Assembly: GCF_018129085.1 (NCBI RefSeq)
Contig: NZ_JAAGBB010000005.1
Location: 1 to 64,000, forward strand
Direction: 5' to 3'
Length of the DNA stretch: 64,000 bases
From: Plastoroseomonas hellenica
GTDB taxonomy: Bacteria; Pseudomonadota; Alphaproteobacteria; Acetobacterales; Acetobacteraceae
Below are positions 16,180 to 24,836 of this stretch, in pieces (positions within the stretch are counted from its first letter, which is position 1; each line of letters starts with the position of its first letter). The notes under the pieces are model-generated. The model did not search any database and was not told the origin of the DNA. It saw only the letters and a program-made list of their open reading frames with translations. A program made the position numbers and the translations under genes.

Positions 16180-17151
16180 TCATTCGGGCCTGATCCCGGC
16201 GATCTCGGCGGCGCGGCGCGTCCGCGTCAGCTCGGCCCGAAGGAAGTCCGCGAAGCCCCGCGGGCTCGCGAGCTCCGGCGTCGCCGCCTCGCCGCCCATC
16301 TCGCCGATGCGGCGCGCGAATTCTGGGTTCGCCACCTCCGCCGCCAGCGCCTGCGCGAGCGGGCGCATGGCGTCCTCCGGCGCGCCGGCGGTGGCGAGCA
16401 GCCCGACATAGCTGGCGGCCACGAAATCGGCGACGCCCTGTTCGATCATGGTCGGGATGTCGGGCAGGGCGGGCAGCCGGTGCGCAGCCGCGATGCCGAT
16501 GATGCGGCCCTTGCCATCGGCATGCACCGGCAGCGCCGTGGACAGCTCGATGAAGACCGCCGGCACATTGCCAGCGAGGAAATCGGGCAGCGCTGCGCCG
16601 CCGCCGCGATAGGGCACGTGCAGCAGCGCCGCGCCGGTGGCGGCGCCGAACAGCGCCAGCGCCATGTGGGTGGAACTCGCGACTCCCGCGGTGCCGATGC
16701 CGATCTCGTTCGGCCGCGCGCGGGCGGCGGCGACCAGCTCGGCGATGCCGGCGATGCGGAGCGAAGTCTGCACCATCAGCGCGAGCGGCACCTGCATCGC
16801 CATGCCGATGGGCGCGAAATCGCGCATGGGATCATAGGGCAGCCGCGCCTGCACGACCGGGTTGACCGTAAGCGGCCCGTTGGAGCCGGCGAGCAGGGAA
16901 TAGCCGTCGGCCCGCGCGCGGGCCACCAGCTCGGCGCCGATGCTGCCGCCGGCGCCGGTGCGGTTCTCCACCACCACGGGTTGGCCGAGCCTCTCGACGA
17001 GCCGCGGCTGCATCAGCCGCGCGACGGTATCGACATTGCCGCCGGCGGCGTAGGGCACCACCACGCGGATCGGGCGTTCCGGCCAGGCGGCGAGCGCCGG
17101 GCTGGCCAGGCTGGCGCCGGCGAGCGCCAGGAGGTGGCGTCGGCTAGGCAT
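16180..17151 (-). CDS. Bug/TctC-family periplasmic solute receptor
   Basis: 323 residues from the ATG at 17151 (MPSRRHLLALAGASLASPALA, a twin-Arg-like signal peptide). Family features: PIRVVVPYAAGGNVD, VVENRTGAGGSIGAE, VPYRGGGAALPDFLAG and a C-terminal IAGIRPE. Periplasmic binding of an organic acid or amide. Same strand as the alpha/beta hydrolase gene 72 bp upstream, so a receptor-hydrolase pair is likely. No TctAB partner in view. Confidence 0.92.
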   Translation of the reverse strand: MPSRRHLLALAGASLASPALAAWPERPIRVVVPYAAGGNVDTVARLMQPRLVERLGQPVVVENRTGAGGSIGAELVARARADGYSLLAGSNGPLTVNPVVQARLPYDPMRDFAPIGMAMQVPLALMVQTSLRIAGIAELVAAARARPNEIGIGTAGVASSTHMALALFGAATGAALLHVPYRGGGAALPDFLAGNVPAVFIELSTALPVHADGKGRIIGIAAAHRLPALPDIPTMIEQGVADFVAASYVGLLATAGAPEDAMRPLAQALAAEVANPEFARRIGEMGGEAATPELASPRGFADFLRAELTRTRRAAEIAGIRPE

Positions 17152-17223
17152 CGTTCTCTCCCCTGCGGCAGCACCGCTTGGGGTGAGCATCGCATGCGGG
17201 CCGCCGCGGTCAATGCATGCGGA

Positions 17224-17967
17224 TCACGCGGGCCGATGCGCGCGCAGGAAGCTGCGGATATGCCGCACCGCCAGCGGGATCCGATCCTTCGGATCCTTCC
17301 AGGGATACATGCTGACCTGCGCGTTCGGCGCCAGCATCGCGGCTTCCATGGCGACCGCGTAGGGATGTGCCGGGATCTCGTCCGGCAGGATCAGCACCGG
17401 CGTCCGGCAATCCCTGACGAAGTCCCGCGTCACGGTGAAGACGAAGTCCGGATCGCTGCGGTACATCTGGGTCAGGAAGGCATCGACCATCGCCATGGTG
17501 ATCTCCGGCCGCCGCGCACAAAGCTGCGGGCCCCAGCCGGCCATGTTGTTCTCGTAGAACAGGTCCCGCATCTCCGGGCGTGATCCGCTCGGCTGCGCCA
17601 GCACCGCGGCCGGAATGCGCGCGGCGGCGCGCTGCAGCATGTTCCAGATGAAGGGCCCGCCGATGCAGAAGCCGAGCACCAGGAAGCGCTCGATCCCGAG
17701 GTGATCCATCAGCCCGAGATGGTCGTCCGTGTAGGAATCCCAGGGCCGCTCGATCTCCAGCGGGCCGGTGGACTGGCCGGCATTGGCGTTGCGCAGATCG
17801 AGCGTGATGCAGCGATACTCGTCCGCCAGGATCTCCAGCGGACTGAAGGGCGTGCTGAGATTCGCGATGGTCGAATTCAGCCCGCCGCCCGGCAGCACCA
17901 GCAGCGGAAAGCCCGATCCCGCCTCCTCGTAATGGATGCGGACCTCGCCCCTTTCATAGAACGGCAT
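17224..17967 (-). CDS. Alpha/beta hydrolase with a cysteine nucleophile elbow
   Basis: 247 residues. The beta strands and oxyanion segment LLVLPGGGLNS (about 22-32) and the nucleophile elbow GFCIGG (99-104) define an alpha/beta hydrolase, but residue 101 is Cys where Ser is usual. Cys nucleophiles occur in dienelactone hydrolases. A candidate acid is the Asp in LILPDEIPAHP; the catalytic His may be in VRHIRSFL. Cytosolic; substrate unknown. Probably cotranscribed with the Bug gene downstream. Confidence 0.8.
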   Translation of the reverse strand: MPFYERGEVRIHYEEAGSGFPLLVLPGGGLNSTIANLSTPFSPLEILADEYRCITLDLRNANAGQSTGPLEIERPWDSYTDDHLGLMDHLGIERFLVLGFCIGGPFIWNMLQRAAARIPAAVLAQPSGSRPEMRDLFYENNMAGWGPQLCARRPEITMAMVDAFLTQMYRSDPDFVFTVTRDFVRDCRTPVLILPDEIPAHPYAVAMEAAMLAPNAQVSMYPWKDPKDRIPLAVRHIRSFLRAHRPA

Positions 17968-18039
17968 GACGGCTCCTCCCCTCTGGTATCGGCAGCATGG
18001 CGCCGGGCGCGCAGGCTGTCGATCACGGGCCCGCGGCCG

Positions 18040-18489
18040 TTACCGTCCGATCCGCTTCAACCCGCTCTGCTTGCGCCCAGCCGGCGCCGTTTGCGGCCGG
18101 TGCGCGCCGGCGATGCGCAGCATCTTCCGGAAGGTCGGGCATTCCATGTGGCTGGGGGCAGGGCAGACCGCGGCGTGGCGCAAGCCGTCGCGCATCGCCG
18201 CGAGCTTGCGGATGGTGCGGTCCAGCTCGTCCGCCTTGGCCGCGAGCTGCACGCGGTCGATCGCCGGGCGGCCATCTGCGCCGAACATCCCCGCGATTTC
18301 CTCGAGGGAAAAGCCGGCGCGCTGCCCCAGCGCGATCAGCGCCAGGCGCGGCAGCACGTCGGAATCAAAGAGCCGCCGCAGCCCACGCCGGCCGATCGAA
18401 GCGATCAGCCCCTTCTCCTCATAGAAACGCAGCGTCGAAGCGGGCAGCCCGGCGCGGCGGGCGACCTCGGCGATGTCCATGCCCAGCAT
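18040..18489 (-). CDS. MerR-family transcriptional regulator
   Basis: 149 residues. MerR winged helix: DIAEVARRAGLPASTLRFYE followed by EKGLI, then RRLFDSDVLPRLALIALGQRAG, then a coiled-coil dimerisation helix (residues about 76-105). Two cysteines, Cys109 and Cys117 (CPAPSHMECP), near the C-terminus could sense metal or oxidants, but the four-Cys SoxR cluster motif is absent. GAGG lies 6 bases before ATG 18489. Divergent from the DUF2938 gene; a SoxR-like dyad lies between them. Confidence 0.92.
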   Translation of the reverse strand: MLGMDIAEVARRAGLPASTLRFYEEKGLIASIGRRGLRRLFDSDVLPRLALIALGQRAGFSLEEIAGMFGADGRPAIDRVQLAAKADELDRTIRKLAAMRDGLRHAAVCPAPSHMECPTFRKMLRIAGAHRPQTAPAGRKQSGLKRIGR

Positions 18490-18491
18490 GC

Positions 18492-18522
18492 TTGACCTCA
18501 AGTGAACTTCAAGTGGCAGGAT
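18492..18522 (+). promoter_or_regulatory. MerR-type promoter with 19-bp spacer and SoxR-like dyad
   Basis: TTGACC (18492-18497) and CAGGAT (18517-18522) are separated by exactly 19 bases, the long spacer typical of MerR-activated promoters. The dyad CCTCAAGTGAACTTCAAG (18496-18513) lies in the spacer and is close to the SoxR consensus CCTCAAGTTAACTTGAGG. It points to the DUF2938 gene; the MerR start is 7 bases to the left, so autoregulation is likely too. Confidence 0.65.
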
Positions 18523-18579
18523 GCCATCACCGCCATCCCGCAGCAAGCCAGAGGGGCCGCACCCCGAAGGGGATCCACC

Positions 18580-19077
18580 ATGCCCGACCTGCCCGACATC
18601 CTGTGTCACGCACTGCCGATCGGCATCGGCGCCACCATCGTGATGGACCTCTGGGCGCTGCTGCGGCAGCGCGCCTTCGGCGGGCCCTCCCTCGACTACG
18701 CGTTGGTCGGGCGCTGGATCGGCCATATGGCGCGGGGTCGCTTCCGGCATGCACCGATCACCGCGGCGCAGCCGGTGCGGGGGGAACGGGCGCTCGGTTG
18801 GCTGGCGCATTACGCCATCGGCATCCTTTTCGCGGCCTTGCTGGTCGCGGTGCAAGGCATCGGTTGGGTGCGGGACCCGACGCTGCTGCCGGCGGTCGCG
18901 GCGGGGCTCGTCAGCCTGGCCGCACCCTTCCTGGTGATGCAGCCCGCCTTCGGCCTCGGCATCGCCGCTGCCCGCACGCCGCAGCCGGGTGTCGCGCGCC
19001 GGCGCAGCCTCGTCACCCATCTGGTCTTCGGCCTCGGGCTCTATCTTGCGGCGCGCGCGGCCGCGCTTCTTGCCTAA
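18580..19077 (+). CDS. DUF2938 membrane protein
   Basis: 165 residues with four or five hydrophobic segments (for example ALPIGIGATIVMDLWALL and HYAIGILFAALLVAVQGI). MDLWALLRQ, GRWIGHMARGRF and MQPAFGLGIAAARTP are hallmarks of the DUF2938 family of small inner-membrane proteins. The family's function is unknown; frequent pairing with MerR-type regulators suggests an induced stress or export role. ATG 18580 is preferred to 18502 because the family begins at PDLPDIL and AAGGGGAT precedes it. Confidence 0.85.
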   Translation: MPDLPDILCHALPIGIGATIVMDLWALLRQRAFGGPSLDYALVGRWIGHMARGRFRHAPITAAQPVRGERALGWLAHYAIGILFAALLVAVQGIGWVRDPTLLPAVAAGLVSLAAPFLVMQPAFGLGIAAARTPQPGVARRRSLVTHLVFGLGLYLAARAAALLA

Positions 19078-19085
19078 GCCGCGCG

Positions 19086-20159
19086 TCAGAGTCGCGCTTC
19101 CAGGATCAGGTTGAAGGGTGTCTCCGCCGCACGGCGGAAGCGGGTGAAGCCGGCCTTGCGGAACACCTCCGCCAGCCGCGCCTCGCCAGCCTGCGCGCCC
19201 AGCACCAGCCGTCCGCCATCGGAGATCGCATGCGCGCAGCAGATGGTGGTGGACGCCGCGTAATACATCCGCGCGACGGGGGAGATGTTGTCCTCGATGC
19301 GATCCTTCGCGAAGGGCTCCACCAGCATGACCGTACCGTCGCGCGCGATCGCCTTGGCCGCATGTGTCGCCGCGGCGACGGGGTCGCCCATGTCGTGCAG
19401 GCAGTCGAAGAAGCAGATCAGGTCGTAGCCTGCGCCGGCATAGCTCTCGGCCCTGGCGAGCTCGAAGCCGACATTGTCGAGCTTCGCCTCGGCGGCGAGG
19501 CGCTGCGCTTCCGCGACCGACTTGCCGTGCGTGTCGAAGCCCTGGAAGCGCGATGCCGGGAAGGCCTTCGCCATCAGCATCGTCGAATGCCCGTGGCCGC
19601 AACCGACATCGGCGACCAGCGCGCCCGCCTTCAGCTTCTCGACCACGCCAGCCAGCGCCGGCAGCCATTCCGCCACCAGGCTGCCGCGATAGGCGTTGCG
19701 ATAGAAGGCTGCGACGCCGCAATGCAGCCGCCCATCATGGTCGCCCCAGGGGATGCCTTTGCCGGTGCGGAAGGCCTCCATCGCCTTGTCCTCGTCGAAC
19801 CACATCGAAGCAGGGACGGCCCAGGCGTTCGGGATGAAGGCGGGGCTGTCCTCGTCGGCGAGGACGAAGGCCTGCTCCGGCGTCAATTCGTAGCTGTCGC
19901 TGACCGCGTGGTAGGCGACGTAGCCGCCCGCGACCTGCGCGTTCAGCCATTCGCGTACGTAGCGCTCGGCACAGCCGGCGCGGCCCGCCAACTCGCGCGC
20001 GCTGAGCGGCCCGGCGCCGGCCATCGCCTTGTAGAGGCCGAGGCGGTTGCCGAGGCTCACCATCACCCCGCCATAGCCGGCCGAAAGATCGCCGAGCGCG
20101 CGCCCGATCAGCGCATCGAGTTTCTGGGGGTCCATGGTGACGTGCCGGGTGGTTTCCAT
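19086..20159 (-). CDS. Class I SAM-dependent methyltransferase with winged-helix N-terminus
   Basis: 357 residues. The N-terminal part is a winged-helix dimerisation-type domain (GLYKAMAGAGPLSARELAGR, AERYVREWLNAQVAGGYV), as in small-molecule O-methyltransferases. The Rossmann part has motif I VADVGCGHGHSTMLMA, FQGFDTHGKSV and the post-I LICFFDCLHDMGDP. Likely methylates a small metabolite. ATG 20159 has GGAG 8 bases upstream. It converges with DUF2938 at only 8 bp, and faces away from the GlxA-type regulator, which may control it. Confidence 0.88.
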   Translation of the reverse strand: METTRHVTMDPQKLDALIGRALGDLSAGYGGVMVSLGNRLGLYKAMAGAGPLSARELAGRAGCAERYVREWLNAQVAGGYVAYHAVSDSYELTPEQAFVLADEDSPAFIPNAWAVPASMWFDEDKAMEAFRTGKGIPWGDHDGRLHCGVAAFYRNAYRGSLVAEWLPALAGVVEKLKAGALVADVGCGHGHSTMLMAKAFPASRFQGFDTHGKSVAEAQRLAAEAKLDNVGFELARAESYAGAGYDLICFFDCLHDMGDPVAAATHAAKAIARDGTVMLVEPFAKDRIEDNISPVARMYYAASTTICCAHAISDGGRLVLGAQAGEARLAEVFRKAGFTRFRRAAETPFNLILEARL

Positions 20160-20343
20160 CTGCATCTCTCCTTCGCGTCCGGCGGGCGCCGGGGCTGCGC
20201 CGAAGATCGCAGCGGCCTGGTGCGGGGGGCAGAGCCGCACGGTCCAGAACCGGGCCATTCGCGCCATGCGGGCCGATGCCGGATGATGGCGCCGCCGCAC
20301 CACCCCCGGTATCGTCGTGCACCCCACAGGCCAGGAGGCCGGG

Positions 20344-21471
20344 ATGCTGAATCGCGCCACCGTCGCCGGATCGGAACCGCTCCATGTCAGCATCCTCGCG
20401 ATCCCCGAGGCCGTGGTCTCGACACTGAGCGGCATTTTCGACGTGATGAACGCCTTCGCGATCCTGCCGCCGCCCGGCAACGCGCCGGGCCAGGCGCCGC
20501 CCTTCCGGGTGGAGATCGTGGGGCTGCAGCCCGGCCCGCTGCAGCTTGCGAGCGGCGTGCCCACAAGCGTGCATCGGGGTATCGCCTCGCTGGAGGCGAC
20601 CGACATCGTCATCGTGCCCTCCGTCCTGCTCGGGCCGGATGGGTGGCAGAAGGGACGCCATCCCGAGCTGGTCGAATGGCTTCGCGCGATGCATGGCCGC
20701 GGCGCGCTGCTCTGCTCGGCCTGCTCGGGCGTCTTCCTGCTCGCGGAGACCGGGCTCTTCGACGGCATGGATGCGACGGTGCATTTCGGCTACGCGCGCG
20801 CCTTCGCGGCCGCCTACCCGGCGGTGCCGATCCATCCGGAGCGGGTGCTCGTTGTCGCCGGAAGGCGAGAGGAGCTGATCACCTCCGGTGCCTCGATGAC
20901 CTGGCACGACCTGGTGCTCTACCTCATTGCCCGCCACGCCGGCGCGACCGCCGCGCAAGCCATGGCACGCTTCTTCGCGCTGCAATGGCACCAGGACGGG
21001 CTCGCGCCCTACATCGTCTTTGAGGGGCGCAGCGATCATGGCGACCGCGCGGTCCAGGCGGCGCAGGACTGGCTGGCCACGCATTTCTCGGTCGCCGATC
21101 CCCTGCAGGGCATGCTCCGGCAGACCGGACTCACGGAGCGAACCTTCAAACGCCGGTTCACCGGCGCGACCGGCCTCAGCCCGATCGCCTATGTGCAGCG
21201 CCTCCGGGTCGAGGACGCCAAGCGCCGGCTGGAGCGCACGGAAGCCTCGGTCGACGAGATCAGTTGGAAGGTCGGCTATGAGGAGCCCGCCTTCTTCCGC
21301 CGTCTGTTCAGGCGTCTGACCGGGTTGGCGCCGGGCGCCTATCGCCGGCGCTTCCGGATCCCCGACTACGCCCGCCCGCGCCAGGAGGCGCAGGAGGATC
21401 GTCCGGGCGGGAAGCCGGCGATGACGGCAGGCGTCATGGCGCCCGGGAAGATCCGCGCCGGGCGCACTTGA
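20344..21471 (+). CDS. GlxA-type AraC-family regulator with DJ-1/PfpI domain
   Basis: 375 residues. N-terminal half is a class I glutamine-amidotransferase-like (DJ-1/PfpI) domain with the nucleophile-elbow-like ALLCSACSGVFLLAETGLFD. C-terminal half is an AraC double helix-turn-helix: GMLRQTGLTERTFKRRFTGA and then VDEISWKVGYEEPAFFRRLF. Such proteins often regulate amino acid or quaternary amine catabolism. ATG 20344 chosen; a GTG at 20317 adds nine weak residues. Divergent from the methyltransferase with a 184-bp control region between. Confidence 0.9.
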   Translation: MLNRATVAGSEPLHVSILAIPEAVVSTLSGIFDVMNAFAILPPPGNAPGQAPPFRVEIVGLQPGPLQLASGVPTSVHRGIASLEATDIVIVPSVLLGPDGWQKGRHPELVEWLRAMHGRGALLCSACSGVFLLAETGLFDGMDATVHFGYARAFAAAYPAVPIHPERVLVVAGRREELITSGASMTWHDLVLYLIARHAGATAAQAMARFFALQWHQDGLAPYIVFEGRSDHGDRAVQAAQDWLATHFSVADPLQGMLRQTGLTERTFKRRFTGATGLSPIAYVQRLRVEDAKRRLERTEASVDEISWKVGYEEPAFFRRLFRRLTGLAPGAYRRRFRIPDYARPRQEAQEDRPGGKPAMTAGVMAPGKIRAGRT

Positions 21472-21512
21472 GCCGCGATCCTCAACCGATCACGCTCTCC
21501 AACCGCCGCGCC

Positions 21513-22988
21513 TCAGCCCGCCGCCACATGCACGCCCGGCACCCGCCCGGCATTCCACTTCCCATCGATCGCGCGCTCGATCTGCGCGGCGAGCTGCAGC
21601 AGCAGCCCGTCATTCGCCTGTCGAGCCTGCGCCTGGATGCCGAGCGGCAGCCCGTTCTCCTGCATCGCCAGCGGCAGGGAGATGCCGGGGATGCCGCAGA
21701 GATTGGCCAGCGGCGTATAGGCGAAGTTGCGCCAGAGATTGCCGAACCAGTCGAGCACCGAGGGGTTGTCGCTGATCGTCAGGTATTCGGTGGTGCCGAT
21801 GCGCGGCGTCGGCAGCGCGGTGACCGGCGTCAGGATGATGTCCCAATCCTCGAAGAAATGCCCGAAGGCGCGGGAGGTGGCGTTGAACACCGCCTGCATC
21901 CGCGCCCGCTCGGTATAGGAGGTGTCGAGGCCCGCTTCCCAGATCCGGATGTTGATCGGCTCGACGAGGTCGGCGGGCGGCCGCTTCAGGCCGCGCGGCG
22001 CCAGCAGGTTGGCGATGGTCTGCGCGAAATTGCTGATGTAGCAGGTGGTCTGCGCGGCGAAGGCGGCGCGGAAATCCACCGCCGGCAGCGCCCATTCCAC
22101 ATGATGGCCGAGCCCTTCCAGGAAGCGGCCGACGCGCTCCAGCTCTCCCACGCGCTCCGCGGTCGCGCGGTAGTCGCCCCATTCATGCGACAGCGCGATG
22201 CGCAGCCGGCCGGGGTCGCGCTGGATGAGGTCGGTGCAGGGCTCGGGTGCCGTCCAATAGGGCATGAACTCGCCCGGCGCGCCGCCGCGGCAGGCATCCA
22301 CGAAGGCGGCGGTGTCGCGCACGCTCCGCGTCAGGCAGCCCTGGATGGAAACGAGCCCCGTCAGGTCCGATGCGGCGGGCGCGATGGAGAAGACCCCGCG
22401 CGAGACCTTCAGCCCGATCACGCCATTCACGCCGGCGGGGATGCGGATCGACCCGCCGCCATCCGTCGCATGCGCGATCGGCAGCACGCCGGCGGCCACC
22501 ATCGCGGCACTGCCGGCCGAGGAGCCGCAGGTGGTGTAATCGAGGTCCCATGGGTTGCGCGTCACATAGACGGCGGGGTTCTCGGCCGAGCTGCAGCAGC
22601 CGAATTCCGGCGTTGTGGTGCGGCCCATGATATTGAGCCCGGCGCGCCGGATGCGGCCCGTCAGATAGCTGTCCGCCGCCGCGCGGTTCCCGCGCATCAG
22701 CAGCGATCCCATTTCCTGCAGCCGGCCCTTCAGGGTGGGGCCGAGGTCCTTCATCAGATAGGGCACGCCGGCGAAGCGGCCGCCGGGGTCCATCCCGTCT
22801 CGCAGCGGGTCCGCGACCACATCCTCGAACACCTCGACGACGGCGCTCACCGCCGGGTTGGTCTTCGCGACGCCGGCGGCGGCCTGCGCCGCGAGCTCGG
22901 CCGGCGTCACCTCCCGCCTGCGCACCCGCTCGGCCATCGCCGTCGCGTCGTGCCTGGCCCATTCGTCCCAGCTCATCGCCAATGTCAT
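21513..22988 (-). CDS. Amidase signature-family hydrolase
   Basis: 491 residues. The Ser-cisSer-Lys triad is visible: Lys80 in PYLMKDLG, Ser156 in TCGSSAGSAA and Ser180 in TDGGGSIRIPA. Hydrolyses a carboxamide, releasing ammonia; family covers GatA-like, nylon-oligomer and aryl-amide hydrolases. An upstream ATG at 23111 would add 41 residues read from repeat B, so 22988 is chosen. It is a single gene bordered by the palindromic repeat. Confidence 0.9.
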   Translation of the reverse strand: MTLAMSWDEWARHDATAMAERVRRREVTPAELAAQAAAGVAKTNPAVSAVVEVFEDVVADPLRDGMDPGGRFAGVPYLMKDLGPTLKGRLQEMGSLLMRGNRAAADSYLTGRIRRAGLNIMGRTTTPEFGCCSSAENPAVYVTRNPWDLDYTTCGSSAGSAAMVAAGVLPIAHATDGGGSIRIPAGVNGVIGLKVSRGVFSIAPAASDLTGLVSIQGCLTRSVRDTAAFVDACRGGAPGEFMPYWTAPEPCTDLIQRDPGRLRIALSHEWGDYRATAERVGELERVGRFLEGLGHHVEWALPAVDFRAAFAAQTTCYISNFAQTIANLLAPRGLKRPPADLVEPINIRIWEAGLDTSYTERARMQAVFNATSRAFGHFFEDWDIILTPVTALPTPRIGTTEYLTISDNPSVLDWFGNLWRNFAYTPLANLCGIPGISLPLAMQENGLPLGIQAQARQANDGLLLQLAAQIERAIDGKWNAGRVPGVHVAAG

Positions 22989-23025
22989 GTCGCGCCCTGC
23001 TTCGGAAATCCCGGCGAAGCCTAGA

Positions 23026-23103
23026 GCGTGATGACCTGAGACGGAATCGTCGAAAAGTCTGAATCCCGCGTGAGCACTTGCGAACGCGACATTCTCTGGA
23101 GCG
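23026..23103 (-). repeat. Bipartite palindromic intergenic repeat, copy B (decayed)
   Basis: Core at 23026-23069, with GCGTGAT on one side and a mutated CCCGC on the other, and compensated changes inside (GACGG/CCGTC-type). The second hairpin is eroded: CTCCAGAGAATG-like at 23092-23103 and GCTCACGC remain without clean arms. Confidence 0.75.
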
Positions 23104-23243
23104 GATCTCATCCCAGCGGAATCGCACGGCGGACGATTCCGCGCGGGTGCGAGGCTTCACCATCGCGCGAGCCTCCCCCCAAAAGGTGACGTCACGGACC
23201 GCCGCAAGTTCTTCCCTGGATCGATACAGAATGGGGACCTAGC

Positions 23244-23858
23244 GTGGCGGACTACAAGGTGGCGATGATCGCCCGCAACATCGGCAGCCAGGTGAATGGG
23301 CAATCCTACAACAAGCAGATCGTCGTGACGGAGAGCGACTCCTTCTTCGACAAGCTGCTGGAGGCGGCGGGGGATAATGCCAGCCGGCCGAGGCGGCTGA
23401 CGCAACTCGATATCTTCGCCCACTGCGTCGGCGTGGTCGAAGGTCTGGCCAACGTGGCGGCGGACATGGACGAGCTGTTCGCCAAGATCTTCGCGGACGG
23501 GAAGATATCGGGGACGGGCTGGAAGGCCTATGGCGCGCTGATCGGCAGCGAGTTCATCACGAGCAAGACAGTCAAGAAGTTCGGTGACCAGTCGGCGATC
23601 TTCGCGAGCAATGCAGAGATCAATTTCCGCGTCTGCATGATGGCCCGGGTGAGCGACGACTACACGGGCAAGCACGGCACCTATACCGGGAACGGCATCA
23701 AGCTGTGCCAGGCGATCGCGGTCATGAGCGGTGCCTATGTCCGCGCCTCCGCGAGCCCGCAGGGCTATGTCGAGGAACAGAATGGCGCGGTGCGCTTCGT
23801 GGACTGGAGCCCGCCCGTCTTCCAGTTCAGCCCCGACGGCGGCTATTGGCCCGAATAG
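23244..23858 (+). CDS. Hypothetical protein, possibly caspase-like (DUF4347-like layout)
   Basis: 204 residues from a GTG start (23244) with GGGGA upstream. The layout resembles clan CD/caspase-fold proteins: strand then His60 in QLDIFAHC, a variable segment, strand then Cys131 in INFRVCMMA, a TG-rich loop, a Cys-containing helix (LCQAIAVMSG) and a closing strand AYVRASASPQ. In DUF4347 proteins these positions read SHG, GC and GADVAAS. I do not recognise a family directly. No signal peptide. Noticeably richer in Lys, Asn and Tyr than its neighbours and flanked by repeat B, so it may be acquired. Confidence 0.6.
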   Translation: MADYKVAMIARNIGSQVNGQSYNKQIVVTESDSFFDKLLEAAGDNASRPRRLTQLDIFAHCVGVVEGLANVAADMDELFAKIFADGKISGTGWKAYGALIGSEFITSKTVKKFGDQSAIFASNAEINFRVCMMARVSDDYTGKHGTYTGNGIKLCQAIAVMSGAYVRASASPQGYVEEQNGAVRFVDWSPPVFQFSPDGGYWPE

Positions 23859-23906
23859 GGCAGGCGCCCGGCCCGGCTGGATGGCGCACCAGGATTTCCT
23901 CGGTCG

Positions 23907-24836
23907 TCACGGCGCCACCATCACCGTCAGGGTGAGGAGCACGAGCGGGATCGCGGCCATCGCCAGCACGGTCTGGGCGGCGGCGATGCCCGCCATCAGC
24001 GGCGCGTCACCGCCGAGCTGCCGCGCCATGATGTAGGCGGAGGACGCCGTCGGCATCGCCTGGAACAGCAGCGCCGTCACCAGCGCCGGCCCACGCAACC
24101 CGAAGGCCAGCGCGGCCAGCAGCGTCGCCGCCGGCATCAGCAGGAACTTCGCGGCGGAGGCGCCCGCGACCGGCCCGACCCAGCGCCGCGCGGTGCCGAA
24201 GTCGAGCGCCGCGCCGACGCAGAGCAGGCCGAGCGGCAGCGACGCCGCGCCCAATGCCCGCAGCGCCGGCTCCGGCCCCGGCGGCAGGCCGAGGCCCGTC
24301 CCCTGCAGCAGCATGCCGCCAAGGCAGGCGAGCACCAGCGGGTTGGCCGCGATCTGACGCAGGATGCCGCGCGCGCTCAGCCGTGCGCTGCCGTAGCGCG
24401 CGAAGACCAGCACGCAGAGCACATTGACCGTCGGCACGATGGCGGCGTTGCAGATCGCCGCCAGCGCGACCCCCTGCGCGCCGAACAGCCCCGCCGCGAT
24501 GGTGATGCCGACATAGTTGTTGAACCGCACGCTGCCCTGGAAGACCGAGGTGAAGCCGGCGCCGTCGATCGGCATGAACCGCCGCGCCGCCGTCAGCAGC
24601 GCCGAGACCGTGAGGGTCGAGAGGATCAGCACCGCCGCCAGCACCCCGACCGGCAGCGACTGCAGATGCGCGGTCGCGAGCCCGTGCAGGAACAGGGTGG
24701 GCAGCAGCAGGAAATAGCCGAGCCGCTCCGCCTGCGGCCAGAAGCCTCCCGCCAGAAACGCTCTGCGCCGCAGCCAATGCCCGAGCGCGATCAGCAGGAT
24801 GACCGGCAGCAGGGCGAGAAGGACGGTGCCGGTCAC
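23907..24836 (-). CDS. AEC-family (auxin efflux carrier-like) transporter
   Basis: 309 residues with about ten membrane helices in two inverted halves. Hallmarks: LLPVILLIALGHWLRRR at the start, LGYFLLLPTLFLHGLA, SVRFNNYVGITIAAGLFG, LPLGLLCVGAALDF and FQAMPTASSAYIMARQLGGD. Inner-membrane carrier, usually for organic acids such as malate or malonate. Its ATG overlaps the aminotransferase stop by 4 bases (ATGA), so the two are coupled. Confidence 0.93.
   Translation of the reverse strand: MTGTVLLALLPVILLIALGHWLRRRAFLAGGFWPQAERLGYFLLLPTLFLHGLATAHLQSLPVGVLAAVLILSTLTVSALLTAARRFMPIDGAGFTSVFQGSVRFNNYVGITIAAGLFGAQGVALAAICNAAIVPTVNVLCVLVFARYGSARLSARGILRQIAANPLVLACLGGMLLQGTGLGLPPGPEPALRALGAASLPLGLLCVGAALDFGTARRWVGPVAGASAAKFLLMPAATLLAALAFGLRGPALVTALLFQAMPTASSAYIMARQLGGDAPLMAGIAAAQTVLAMAAIPLVLLTLTVMVAP

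Noticed and set aside
19086-20768. Minus-strand frame extending the methyltransferase by 200 residues
   Set aside because: The extension is antisense to the GlxA-type regulator; GGAG places the start at 20159.
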